A DNA stretch of 64,000 nt from the NCBI GenBank assembly GCA_963850535.1, contig CAWKMC010000010.1:124001-188000 (forward strand), written 5' to 3'. Positions 37,690 to 45,516 of this stretch are shown here, piece after piece. Origin of the DNA: JAMXLO01 sp963850535. Lineage in GTDB: Bacteria > Pseudomonadota > Alphaproteobacteria > Acetobacterales > Acetobacteraceae. How positions within the stretch are numbered: the stretch's first letter is position 1; each line of letters starts with the position of its first letter. Under the pieces are notes generated by a model, which was not told the DNA's origin, did no database searches, and worked only from the letters and a program-made list of their open reading frames with translations. The translations under genes were made by a program, and so were the position numbers.

Positions 37690-38160
37690 ATGCAGATCAT
37701 GCGGCGTGTGATGGGCGTGGTGGTGCTGATGGCACTGGCTGCGTCAGCGGCTAGCGCGCAGGGCATTCCAGGCGCCGGCGCGCGGCCAGGGAATGAGATC
37801 GGCACCGGTTCGTCGCTGCCGCTGTCGGACCGGGCGTCCAATATCGGCCCAGGCGACACACGGTCCAGTATCGCGCCGAACTTGCCGGCGCCGCCGGTGG
37901 GCGAGGACGCTCCGGTCCAGGCATATTTGCAAGCGGCGCGTTCTGCGCTGATTGCCGGCCGCACTGGTGAGGCACAGCAGGCCCTGGAGATGGCGGAAAC
38001 GCGCACGCTTGATCGGTCGGTGTCGTTGTTCCAGACCAGCACCCCCAGCCGGAACCCTTTGGTGGACAAGATCGGGCAGGCGCGTGAGGCATTGGGCGCT
38101 CATGATCGTGGGCGCGCGGTGCAGATCATCGATGAAGCTTTGGGGCATCCGGGGCAATGA
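37690..38160 (+). CDS. Secreted hypothetical protein
   Basis: 156 residues starting MQIMRRVMGVVVLMALAASA with a signal peptide cleaved after ASAQ. The mature part has a Gly/Pro-rich N-terminal half and a helical C-terminal half (VQAYLQAARSALIAGRTGEA, AREALGAHDRGRAVQIIDEA) that looks like a single TPR-like helical hairpin. No enzyme motif. Probably periplasmic; function unknown. Confidence 0.65.
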   Translation: MQIMRRVMGVVVLMALAASAASAQGIPGAGARPGNEIGTGSSLPLSDRASNIGPGDTRSSIAPNLPAPPVGEDAPVQAYLQAARSALIAGRTGEAQQALEMAETRTLDRSVSLFQTSTPSRNPLVDKIGQAREALGAHDRGRAVQIIDEALGHPGQ

Positions 38161-38238
38161 GCGTGTGAAGAACGCTGCGTTAGATCTTGTTCCGCTGGTA
38201 TATTCACACACAAGTGTCCGCGCTGGCGTGGCCTGCAT

Positions 38239-38955
38239 ATGTGCACCGTTATCGTTCTGATCCGCCCAGGGCATGACTGGCCCCTGGTCTTGGCCGCCAA
38301 TCGCGACGAGATGCTGGATCGGGCGTGGGACCCGCCAGGCCGCTATTGGCCCAATCGTCCCGGCGTCGTCGCTGGACGTGACCGCACGGCTGGAGGGACC
38401 TGGATGGGGGTGAACGATGCCAACTTGGTCGCAGCGGTGCTCAATCGCCCGGGCAGCCTGGGGCCAGCGGTTGGCAAACGCAGCCGCGGGGAATTGCCGC
38501 TGCTGGCGCTGGAGCATGCGGCCGCGAGCGATGCGGCGGCCGCGATCACCGAGGCAGACGCCAGTGCCTGGCGCAGTTTTAATCTTGTTATTGCGGACAG
38601 ATGCGAGGCTTTCTTCATCCGTGGTCTGGGCCATGGGCGGCCGGAAGCCACGCGGCTGACACCCGGCCTGCACATGATCACCGCCCATGATCCTGACGAT
38701 CGGGAAAGCCCCCGAGTGGCCAAGCACCTCGACAGCTTTTGCACGGCGGAACCGCCCAGGCCTGGGAACTGGGACGCCTGGCGGGCGATCCTCACCGACC
38801 GCACCGGCCAACCGGGCGAGCAGATCAACGTGATGCCGCGCGGTGGCTTCGGGACCGTCTGTTCCTCGCTGGTCGCCTTGCCACGAGCAGGAAGATGGCG
38901 GTGGTTGTTCGCTGCCGGGCCGCCTCACGAGGCGCCTTTCCTGGCGGTAGCCTGA
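38239..38955 (+). CDS. NRDE (TANGO2) family protein
   Basis: A 238-residue NRDE protein. The N-terminal MCTVIVL with Cys2, the AANRDEMLDRAWDPP motif that names the family, and GGTWMGVNDANLVAAVLNRP define it. The Ntn-hydrolase-like fold with Cys2 as N-terminal nucleophile is predicted. In eukaryotes TANGO2 affects haem and lipid trafficking; the bacterial role is not settled. It is followed after 70 bases by purC, with which it may share a transcript. Confidence 0.9.
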   Translation: MCTVIVLIRPGHDWPLVLAANRDEMLDRAWDPPGRYWPNRPGVVAGRDRTAGGTWMGVNDANLVAAVLNRPGSLGPAVGKRSRGELPLLALEHAAASDAAAAITEADASAWRSFNLVIADRCEAFFIRGLGHGRPEATRLTPGLHMITAHDPDDRESPRVAKHLDSFCTAEPPRPGNWDAWRAILTDRTGQPGEQINVMPRGGFGTVCSSLVALPRAGRWRWLFAAGPPHEAPFLAVA

Positions 38956-39025
38956 CCCCTGCCAGCATGGCGGCTCCAGCCGCCCGCTGCTATACCGACA
39001 GGCACTTGCCCAGAAGGGGATCGTG

Positions 39026-39790
39026 ATGGCCCGCCGCCGCCAGCTCTACGAAGGGAAAGCCAAAATCCTGTTCGAGGGGCCGGAACCCGGTACGCTCGTG
39101 CAATATTTCAAAGACGATGCGACCGCATTCAACGCGCAGAAGAAGGGCGTCATCACCGGCAAGGGCGTGCTGAACAATCGCATCAGTGAGTATCTGATGA
39201 TGCGGCTGGCGGAGATCGGCATCCCGACCCACTTCGTGCGCCGGCTGAATATGCGTGAGCAGCTTATCCGCGAGGTGGAGATCATTCCGCTCGAAGTGGT
39301 GGTGCGCAACATTGCGGCGGGCAGTCTCTCGCAGCGGCTGGGCATTCCTGAGGGTACGCGCCTGCCGCGCTCGATCATCGAGTACTATTACAAGAACGAT
39401 GCGCTGAACGATCCGCTGGTCTCCGAAGAGCACATCACCTGCTTCGGCTGGGCCAATGCCGCTGACCTCGACGACGTCGTCGCGCTCACGCTGCGGATCA
39501 ATGATTTCCTGACGGGGCTGTTTCTTGGGGTCGGCATCAGCCTGATCGACTTCAAGCTGGAATTCGGCCGGCTGTGGGAAAACGAAGAAATGCGCATTGT
39601 GCTGGCCGATGAGATCAGTCCGGACAACTGCCGGCTATGGAACTCGAAGACCAACGAGAAAATGGACAAGGATCGCTTCCGTCGGGACATGGGCAAGGTC
39701 GAGGAAGCGTATCAGGAAGTCGCCAAGCGTCTCGGTATCCTGCCTGAGGCCGGGGTGCGGGACATGAAGGGCCCGGAGCTCATGCAGTGA
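39026..39790 (+). CDS. purC: Phosphoribosylaminoimidazole-succinocarboxamide synthase (SAICAR synthase)
   Basis: PurC joins CAIR with aspartate in purine synthesis. RRQLYEGKAKILFEG, YFKDDATAFNAQKKG, EVVVRNIAAGSLSQRLGI, LIDFKLEFG and LADEISPDNCRLW are the family signatures over 254 residues. ATG at 39026 is taken. An overlapping GTG-ATG at 39023 would add one residue. GTGA at the end overlaps purS. Confidence 0.97.
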   Translation: MARRRQLYEGKAKILFEGPEPGTLVQYFKDDATAFNAQKKGVITGKGVLNNRISEYLMMRLAEIGIPTHFVRRLNMREQLIREVEIIPLEVVVRNIAAGSLSQRLGIPEGTRLPRSIIEYYYKNDALNDPLVSEEHITCFGWANAADLDDVVALTLRINDFLTGLFLGVGISLIDFKLEFGRLWENEEMRIVLADEISPDNCRLWNSKTNEKMDKDRFRRDMGKVEEAYQEVAKRLGILPEAGVRDMKGPELMQ

Positions 39791-40029
39791 AAGCCACCGT
39801 CACGGTGATGCTGAAACCAGGAGTGTTGGATCCGCAAGGCAAGGCGATCGGTCACGCACTGAATACGCTCGGGTTCGGCAATGTGGGTGAGGTGCGCGCC
39901 GGCAAGGTGATCGAACTTGAGTTGACGGAAGACGATCCCGAACGGGCTCGCGCGGCGGCCGAGCAGATGGCAACCAGGCTGCTGGCGAACCCGGTGATCG
40001 AGAGCTTCCGGGTGTCGGTGGATGGATGA
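39787..40029 (+). CDS. purS: Phosphoribosylformylglycinamidine synthase subunit PurS
   Basis: The 80-residue small subunit of the three-part FGAM synthase. KATVTVMLKPGVLDPQGKAI and VGEVRAGKVIELEL are diagnostic. GTG start at 39787 overlaps the purC stop by four bases. In most alphaproteobacteria purQ follows at once; here a repeat pair and another gene come between. Confidence 0.96.
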   Translation: MKATVTVMLKPGVLDPQGKAIGHALNTLGFGNVGEVRAGKVIELELTEDDPERARAAAEQMATRLLANPVIESFRVSVDG

Positions 40030-40046
40030 GCTGACTGTATCAAGGT

Positions 40047-40143
40047 CTTCCCGTCCCCCCGCGGGAGGGGGGCGGGGGGAGGGGGCCATGGGATCGCCCG
40101 CTCACCCCCTCCCCCTGACCCCCTCCCGCGAGGGGAGAGGGAG
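40047..40143. repeat. C/G-rich hairpin repeat, inverted pair (REPIN-like), copy B
   Basis: Arms 40047-40085 and 40104-40143 are inverted relative to one another and match the arms at 17501-17597 (core CCCGCGGGAGGGG and its complement). The spacer is about 19 bases. It starts 18 bases after the purS stop and is translated as the first residues of the following open frame (PPAGGGRGEGAMG, PLTPSREGRGR). Confidence 0.8.
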
Positions 40144-40486
40144 GAGCCTCAAGCTGACCGCGCTCGGCCTGTTGCTCGCCATCGGTGCCCATGCGCAACC
40201 TGCGCAGCAGGGCTGGAAGCAGATGACCTCGAGACAGCTGGCGACGGCCTGCCATTCGGCTGAACCCGGGCAGCATGGTCTGTGTCTGGGCTACGTCTCC
40301 GGCATCTACGATCTGCAATTCGCGCCCACACCCCCGCGGGGCGTCTGTCCGCCATCCGATTTCACGCCGGACCTGCTGGCCCAGGTGGTAACCGCCTACG
40401 CAGATACGCACGAGGACGGCCCGGCGCCGGCGGCCGTTGGCCAGGCCATCGTCCGGTTCTTCCCGTGCACCGAACAGCATCGATGA
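40088..40486 (+). CDS. Secreted Rap1a/Tai immunity-like protein within the pur operon
   Basis: The recognisable part is a hydrophobic leader (LKLTALGLLLAIGAHAQ) and a mature domain with the Rap1a/Tai pattern (ATACHSAEPGQHGLCLGYVS, GVCPPSDFTPDLLAQVVTAY, FFPC): paired cysteines, CLGYV, and the final FPC. Such domains neutralise T6SS peptidoglycan amidases in some bacteria but are also found without an effector. The start is unclear because the repeat lies over the N-terminus. The frame is open from ATG 40022 (inside purS), and ATG 40088 begins within the repeat spacer. It separates purS from purQ. Confidence 0.65.
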   Translation: MGSPAHPLPLTPSREGRGRSLKLTALGLLLAIGAHAQPAQQGWKQMTSRQLATACHSAEPGQHGLCLGYVSGIYDLQFAPTPPRGVCPPSDFTPDLLAQVVTAYADTHEDGPAPAAVGQAIVRFFPCTEQHR

Positions 40487-40538
40487 TGGCGTTGTCGAGC
40501 CAGACCATGACCACCGTGACAAGCCCGGTGGCAGGCTC

Positions 40539-40572
40539 AGAAGGCCGGGCTCTCGTCCGGAATCTCACATGA
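40539..40572 (+). promoter_or_regulatory. Start-site hairpin motif before purQ (copy 2 of 2)
   Basis: Stem CCGGGC/GTCCGG (40545-40550 with 40555-40560) and loop TCTC, eight bases before ATG. Compared with the alaX copy, one stem pair has changed from G-C to G-U, so pairing is kept. GGAAT, the likely Shine-Dalgarno, begins inside the 3' arm. Confidence 0.5.
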
Positions 40573-41249
40573 AAGCCGGTATCGTCATCTTTCCCGGCAT
40601 CAACCGCGAGCGCGACATGGCGATCGCGCTGCGCCAGTCGGGCGGCGAGCCGCGGATGATCTGGCACAAGGAAACCGACCTCAGCGATCTGGATCTGATC
40701 GTGATCCCCGGCGGCTTTTCGCACGGTGACTATCTGCGTTGCGGCGCCATGGCGGCACACTCCCCGGTGATGCGCGCGGTACGAGAGCATGCCGCCCGGG
40801 GCGGCTATATCCTCGGCGTGTGCAACGGCTTCCAGATTCTGACTGAAACAGGTTTGCTGCCCGGTGCCCTGTTGCGCAACGCCTCGCTGCGCTTCCTGTC
40901 GATGGACTGCTATCTGCGGGTCGAGCGCAGCGATACGGTGTTTACCAGCCAATACCAGCGCGGCCAGACGTTTCGGGCGGTGATGGCGCATGGCGACGGC
41001 AACTACTTTGCCGATGGGGCGACGCTGGATCGTCTGGAAGGCGAGGGGCTTGTGGCGTTGCGCTACGCCGCACCAACCGGTGAAATCACTTCCGAAGCCA
41101 ATCTCAATGGCAGTGCCCGCTCGATCGCCGGCATCCTGTCGCCCAACCTCCGTATACTGGGCCTGATGCCGCATCCCGAAGACCTGGTGGACCCGCTGAT
41201 GGGCGGTGCCGATGGCAAGCCGCTGTTCGACGCGCTGGTGGCGGCCTAG
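40569..41249 (+). CDS. purQ: Phosphoribosylformylglycinamidine synthase subunit PurQ
   Basis: The glutaminase subunit of FGAM synthase. MKAGIVIFPGINRERDMAIA, IPGGFSHGDYLRCGAMA, the nucleophile Cys in GYILGVCNGFQILTE, and the His/Glu of GLMPHPED are all present in 226 residues. The start follows the hairpin motif directly. Confidence 0.97.
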   Translation: MKAGIVIFPGINRERDMAIALRQSGGEPRMIWHKETDLSDLDLIVIPGGFSHGDYLRCGAMAAHSPVMRAVREHAARGGYILGVCNGFQILTETGLLPGALLRNASLRFLSMDCYLRVERSDTVFTSQYQRGQTFRAVMAHGDGNYFADGATLDRLEGEGLVALRYAAPTGEITSEANLNGSARSIAGILSPNLRILGLMPHPEDLVDPLMGGADGKPLFDALVAA

Positions 41250-41252
41250 TCG

Positions 41253-41460
41253 CTAGACAAAGATCTGGGCGACGGAGATCGTCACGTCAGGCAGCGCTCA
41301 ACCTGTGCCGTGCCCGACATGTCGACCGCGGCGGTCCAGGCATATCTGCCGTCGCGCGGACTGCGATGCGCCAGCACGCGATTGCTGGTCAGGTCCACCA
41401 CCCAGAACTCGCGTATGCCGACCGCATGGCAGCCTGACGCGCAAGCAGCTATACAGCCCC
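41253..41460 (-). pseudogene. Truncated Uma2 (DUF820) relic between purQ and purL
   Basis: The minus strand encodes the C-terminal third of a Uma2 protein: VGIREFWVVDLTSNRVLAHR, SPRDGRYAW and AVDMSGTA. After a shift near 41300 it reads ALPDVTISVAQIF with stop at 41253-41255. The catalytic half (EVLSPS...D..K) is absent. It fills the whole purQ-purL gap, opposite in direction to the pur genes. Confidence 0.7.
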
Positions 41461-41465
41461 GCCCC

Positions 41466-43706
41466 ATGAACCACGCGAAGACAACCCCTGTCGTCAATCA
41501 GGCTCTCGCTGCTGAATTCGGCCTGTCCGCCGAAGAGTATGGGCGTGTCCTGGAGATCATGGGTAGATCGCCAACGCTGACCGAACTGGGCGTGTTCAGC
41601 GTCATGTGGTCGGAGCACTGCAGCTACAAGTCATCCCGGGTCTGGCTGCGCCAACTGCCAAGCAAGGCGCCCTGGGTCATCCATGGTCCGGGTGAGAACG
41701 CAGGCGTCGTGGATATCGGCGACGGCCTGGCCGCCGTGTTCAAAATGGAAAGCCACAACCACCCGAGTTTCATCGAGCCGTATCAGGGAGCGGCAACCGG
41801 CGTCGGCGGCATCTTGCGCGATGTGTTCACCATGGGCGCTCGGCCGATCGCCAATCTGAATGCATTGCGCTTCGGCTCGCCCGACAGTGCGGTAACGAGG
41901 CGCATCGTCGATGGCGTGGTGCGCGGCATCGGCGGTTACGGCAACTGCGTCGGCGTGCCGACGGTCGGCGGCGAAATCAATTTCCACACGGCCTACGACG
42001 GCAATCCATTGGTCAATGCCATGACCGTGGGAATCGCACCGGCCGACCGCATCTTTCTTTCGGCAGCAGCGGGCGTCGGTAATCCGGTGGTGTATGTCGG
42101 CTCGAAGACTGGGCGCGACGGTATCCACGGTGCCACGATGGCCTCTGCCGAGTTCGGCGCTGATGCGGAGGAAAAACGCCCCACGGTGCAGGTCGGCGAC
42201 CCGTTCACCGAGAAGCTGCTGATCGAGGCGTGCCTGGAGCTGATGGCGACCGACGCCATCGTCGCCATTCAGGATATGGGCGCCGCCGGTCTCACCAGCT
42301 CATCGGTGGAGATGGCAGGAAAGGGCGGCGTCGGCGTCGAGCTCGACCTGGATCGCGTGCCGGCCCGCGAGACCGGCATGATCGCCTATGAGTTCATGCT
42401 GTCGGAGAGCCAGGAACGCATGTTGATGGTGCTGCGCCCGGACCGCGAGGAAGCCGCGCGAAAAATCTTCGAGAAGTGGGAATTGGACTTCGCTGTGATC
42501 GGCCGGCTGACCGACACCGGTCGCATCGTGGTGCGTCATCATGGCGAAGTGGAAGCGGACATTCCCTTGGCGCCGCTGGCCGAGCAGGCGCCGCTTTACC
42601 ATCGCCCGACTACGGAGACAAAGAAGCGGGAGGTGATCAACGCCGCAAGGGTTGAGGATCGCTTCGGTTTGACAGCGGCGTTGTGGAAACTGGTGGCGTG
42701 TCCTGATCTCTGTTCGCGTGCCTGGGTCTGGGATCAGTACGACAGCACCGTTGGCGGGCAGACGGTGAAGCGACCGGGCGCGGCTGACGCGGCAGTGGTG
42801 AAGCTGGAAGGGCTGACTCGAGCGCTCGCCCTGACCACCGATTGCACGCCACGCTATTGCGCCGCCGATCCGGAAGCCGGTGGCAGGCAGGCGGTCGCCG
42901 AGGCATGGCGCAATCTGACGGCGGTGGGTGCGCGGCCGCTGGCGATCACCGACAACATGAACTTCGGCAATCCGGAGCGGCCGGAGGTGATGGGCGAGTT
43001 CGCGGCGGCGATCCGCGGGATGGCGACGGCGTGCGAAGCGCTCGCATTCCCGGTCGTATCTGGCAATGTCAGTCTGTACAACGAGACACGGCTGCCTTCG
43101 GGAGGAACGCGCGCCATTCTGCCGACGCCGGCAATCGGTGGCCTCGGCGTGTTGGACGACGTGAGGAAGGCTGTCGGCATCGCGCTAGGGCCGTGGCTCG
43201 ATGTCGTCGTAATCGGCGACGCCAAGGGCTGGCTCGGCCAGTCGCTCTGGCTGCGCGAGATCGCGGGCCGGGAGGAGGGCGCGCCACCCCCTGTGGACCT
43301 CGCCGCTGAAAAGGCCGCGGGCGATTTCGTCCGGTCACAGATTCTGGCAGGCAATGTGCGAGCTTGCCATGACGTATCCGACGGCGGGCTGCTGGTTGCG
43401 GTGGCGGAAATGGCGATGGCCGGCGCGACCGGCGTACGCCTCTTCACCGGGCCACGCGAGATCCCCGGTCACGCCTACTGGTTCGGCGAGGACCAGGGCC
43501 GCTACGTGTTGGCGGTCCCAGATGCCGGGTCGCTGATCCGGGCGGCGGAAGCGGCTGGGCTGACAGCGGTGCGCATCGGCACGTCTGGCGGACAGGATTT
43601 GACACTGCCCGATGGGGGCACAATATCCGTGCGGGCGTTGCGCGCGGCGCACGAGCGCTTCTTCCCGTCTTGGATGGAGGACCGGCATGGCGATGGCGGC
43701 GAATGA
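41466..43706 (+). CDS. purL: Phosphoribosylformylglycinamidine synthase subunit PurL
   Basis: The ATP-binding subunit of FGAM synthase, 746 residues. TELGVFSVMWSEHCSYKSSR, KMESHNHPSFIEPYQGAATG, GVPTVGGEINFH, ACHDVSDGGLLVAVAEMAM and PVVSGNVSLYNET are diagnostic. ATG at 41466 is used; a longer frame from 41310 crosses the Uma2 relic antisense and is rejected. It ends 20 bases inside bolA. Confidence 0.97.
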   Translation: MNHAKTTPVVNQALAAEFGLSAEEYGRVLEIMGRSPTLTELGVFSVMWSEHCSYKSSRVWLRQLPSKAPWVIHGPGENAGVVDIGDGLAAVFKMESHNHPSFIEPYQGAATGVGGILRDVFTMGARPIANLNALRFGSPDSAVTRRIVDGVVRGIGGYGNCVGVPTVGGEINFHTAYDGNPLVNAMTVGIAPADRIFLSAAAGVGNPVVYVGSKTGRDGIHGATMASAEFGADAEEKRPTVQVGDPFTEKLLIEACLELMATDAIVAIQDMGAAGLTSSSVEMAGKGGVGVELDLDRVPARETGMIAYEFMLSESQERMLMVLRPDREEAARKIFEKWELDFAVIGRLTDTGRIVVRHHGEVEADIPLAPLAEQAPLYHRPTTETKKREVINAARVEDRFGLTAALWKLVACPDLCSRAWVWDQYDSTVGGQTVKRPGAADAAVVKLEGLTRALALTTDCTPRYCAADPEAGGRQAVAEAWRNLTAVGARPLAITDNMNFGNPERPEVMGEFAAAIRGMATACEALAFPVVSGNVSLYNETRLPSGGTRAILPTPAIGGLGVLDDVRKAVGIALGPWLDVVVIGDAKGWLGQSLWLREIAGREEGAPPPVDLAAEKAAGDFVRSQILAGNVRACHDVSDGGLLVAVAEMAMAGATGVRLFTGPREIPGHAYWFGEDQGRYVLAVPDAGSLIRAAEAAGLTAVRIGTSGGQDLTLPDGGTISVRALRAAHERFFPSWMEDRHGDGGE

Positions 43707-43920
43707 GATCGAGGGGCTGATCAAGGCCGCGATCCCGGACGCGCGCGTCACCGTCGAGGACCTTGCCGGTGACGGCGACCACTATGCCGCCACGGTCGTC
43801 TCCGAGACGTTCCGCGGCATCCCGCGCGTCAAGCAGCACCAGATCGTCTATGCCGCGCTGCGCGGCCGCATGGGGGGCGAGCTGCACGCCCTCGCGTTAC
43901 AGACCTCAGCCCCCGACTGA
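43687..43920 (+). CDS. BolA family protein
   Basis: 77 residues with the BolA fold: IEGLIKAAIPDARVTVEDLA, GDGDHYAATVVSETFRG and the helix-turn signature RVKQHQIVYAALRG. BolA proteins bind a [2Fe-2S] cluster jointly with CGFS monothiol glutaredoxins. The overlap with purL and the adjacent grxD, 19 bases on, fit this partnership. Confidence 0.93.
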   Translation: MAMAANEIEGLIKAAIPDARVTVEDLAGDGDHYAATVVSETFRGIPRVKQHQIVYAALRGRMGGELHALALQTSAPD

Positions 43921-43939
43921 ACGAGACCCTAGGAGTCCA

Positions 43940-44281
43940 ATGATGGCCAACGACGTGTTCAATCGCATCCAGACCGAAATCGATGAAGCGCCAGTGATGC
44001 TGTATATGAAGGGCACCGCGATGTTCCCGCAGTGCGGGTTCTCGGCGCGCGTGGTGCAAATCCTTACCCACATGGGAGTGCCGTTCAAAACGGCGAACGT
44101 GCTGGAGGACATGGAGCTGCGCGAGGGCATCAAGCAGTTCTCGCAGTGGCCGACCGTGCCGCAGTTGTACGTGAAAGGCGAGTTCGTCGGCGGCTCTGAC
44201 ATCATCACTGAGATGTTCCAGTCTGGTGAGCTCGAGACGCTGCTCGCCGAGAAGGGCATCGAGCACAAGACCGAGGCGTAG
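43940..44281 (+). CDS. grxD: Monothiol glutaredoxin (Grx4/GrxD)
   Basis: A 113-residue CGFS glutaredoxin: VMLYMKGTAMFPQCGFSARV, WPTVPQLYVKGEFVGGSDI. It binds glutathione and a bridging [2Fe-2S] cluster with BolA and supplies Fe-S clusters. Two ATGs stand in tandem (43940, 43943) after AGGAG. Confidence 0.95.
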   Translation: MMANDVFNRIQTEIDEAPVMLYMKGTAMFPQCGFSARVVQILTHMGVPFKTANVLEDMELREGIKQFSQWPTVPQLYVKGEFVGGSDIITEMFQSGELETLLAEKGIEHKTEA

Positions 44282-44311
44282 TTCCTGGTCCGTTAACGCT
44301 TTGTTCGTTAA

Positions 44312-44342
44312 CCGATGCGCACGCTGGAGGCGTGCGCATCGG
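44312..44342 (+). terminator. Terminator hairpin after grxD
   Basis: A perfect 13-bp stem (44312-44324 with 44330-44342) with loop TGGAG lies 30 bases past the grxD stop and is followed by GTTGTT. It likely ends the purC-to-grxD transcript. Confidence 0.6.
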
Positions 44343-44492
44343 CGTTGTTATCAATCGCCTATGTTCTCACCTCTTGGTCCGGGTCTGGCGGCCGGATCGA
44401 TGGCCGCACCACGCTGAAGGGACCGCCCGGTGTTCACCAGGGGTACTTAACGGCGGGCGGCACCCCCGCCGCACGGTCGCTCCTCTGCACAC

Positions 44493-45206
44493 CTATAAGA
44501 TTGTTTGTCCGTCACCATGACCACACGCAAAGGCACGATTGCCAGTGTGATCGGACACGAATTGTATGTGACCGGCGAAGTTATTGAAGTTGGTGACTGT
44601 GCCAACACCCGTAACCTGCATCATGGTCAGGAGCGTGACCGGATTGGCGGCGACGTTCTTGATCAAATCCGATCCACCCTTGAAGAATTCAGCGATATCA
44701 GGAATGAAAGTCTCCACTTCAGTGCCGTTGAGGACCGGTGGGGTTGTCGTATCGTCGAGGAACAGCATTCCGGTTCTGGGCACCAGGGACCCGTGGGCAA
44801 GGACGATATCATCTGCTTGGCCGGTTGGCCCGGTATTGGTGAACCCGGTTTGGCTGGTGTCGGATACGACCAGGCCATTGAGGTTTCCGGGGTCCGCCTT
44901 CAATGTCATATCGATAGACAGAAAGGTTGGTGGAAAGCCACTGGCGTTGTGATCGACGAATTCGAAATATAGCCCATAGTTGGTGCCGAACCCGGCCGGC
45001 GTGACGGCGTGTCCGTTCAGACTGAACCCGGTGATCTGCTCAATGCGATCGACGAGATGTGTGCCGTCGGCCTGGGGCACATCGGTCAGATTGCCGACGA
45101 AGTCGATCGTGTCGGCGGTGAAAGACCGCCCTGTGAGTCCAGCGGCTGCCGGGTCCCAGTGAAACGTGTTCGCGTTGTCAGTTGACGAGTTCCCACCCTT
45201 TGGCAT
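44493..45206 (-). CDS. Hypothetical beta-rich protein, 237 residues
   Basis: Start MPKGGNSSTDNANTFHWDPA with GGAG eight bases upstream. The protein is rich in Gly, Asn, Thr, Asp and aromatic residues with regular strands (SFTADTIDFVGNLTDV, THLVDRIEQITGF, LYFEFVDHNASG, MLFLDDTTTPPVLNGTEVET), like secreted or surface proteins. No N-terminal signal is visible; type I secretion or a missing leader is possible. Not recognised. It is divergent from the winged-helix regulator. Confidence 0.6.
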   Translation of the reverse strand: MPKGGNSSTDNANTFHWDPAAAGLTGRSFTADTIDFVGNLTDVPQADGTHLVDRIEQITGFSLNGHAVTPAGFGTNYGLYFEFVDHNASGFPPTFLSIDMTLKADPGNLNGLVVSDTSQTGFTNTGPTGQADDIVLAHGSLVPRTGMLFLDDTTTPPVLNGTEVETFIPDIAEFFKGGSDLIKNVAANPVTLLTMMQVTGVGTVTNFNNFAGHIQFVSDHTGNRAFACGHGDGQTIL

Positions 45207-45516
45207 GGTTATGCTCCATCTGTTTAGCCGGGACGCACATGTCTGCGAACCGCAGTAGGATGGTCATCGGCCCACCTCCCGGAGTGCCGGCCATGGTCGC
45301 CCTCCCACGCAGACGCGGCGGTCAGGGTGTGCGGCGGGACATCAGGACCGCTATGCTCATGGGGTAAAACGAGACAAAAACATTTCCGGCCACAGGTAAA
45401 AGCGGGCGTTTTCAATGCTTTGTTATGAGGCCGAAGGAGCTTAATGACTCCTACGACTGCGCGGTGATAGCGTTGCTGCTGTCTTCCGTTTGACGTGGCA
45501 GCAGTCGAGGGGGCAA
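45207..45516. other. Divergent intergenic region
   Basis: 310 bases between two divergent genes, with no open frame of natural composition. AT content rises around 45360-45425 (AAAACGAGACAAAAACATTT, then CAATGCTTTGTTATG), a plausible promoter zone for the plus-strand regulator, though no clean -35/-10 pair was found. A GAGGGGG site precedes the regulator start. Confidence 0.5.
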
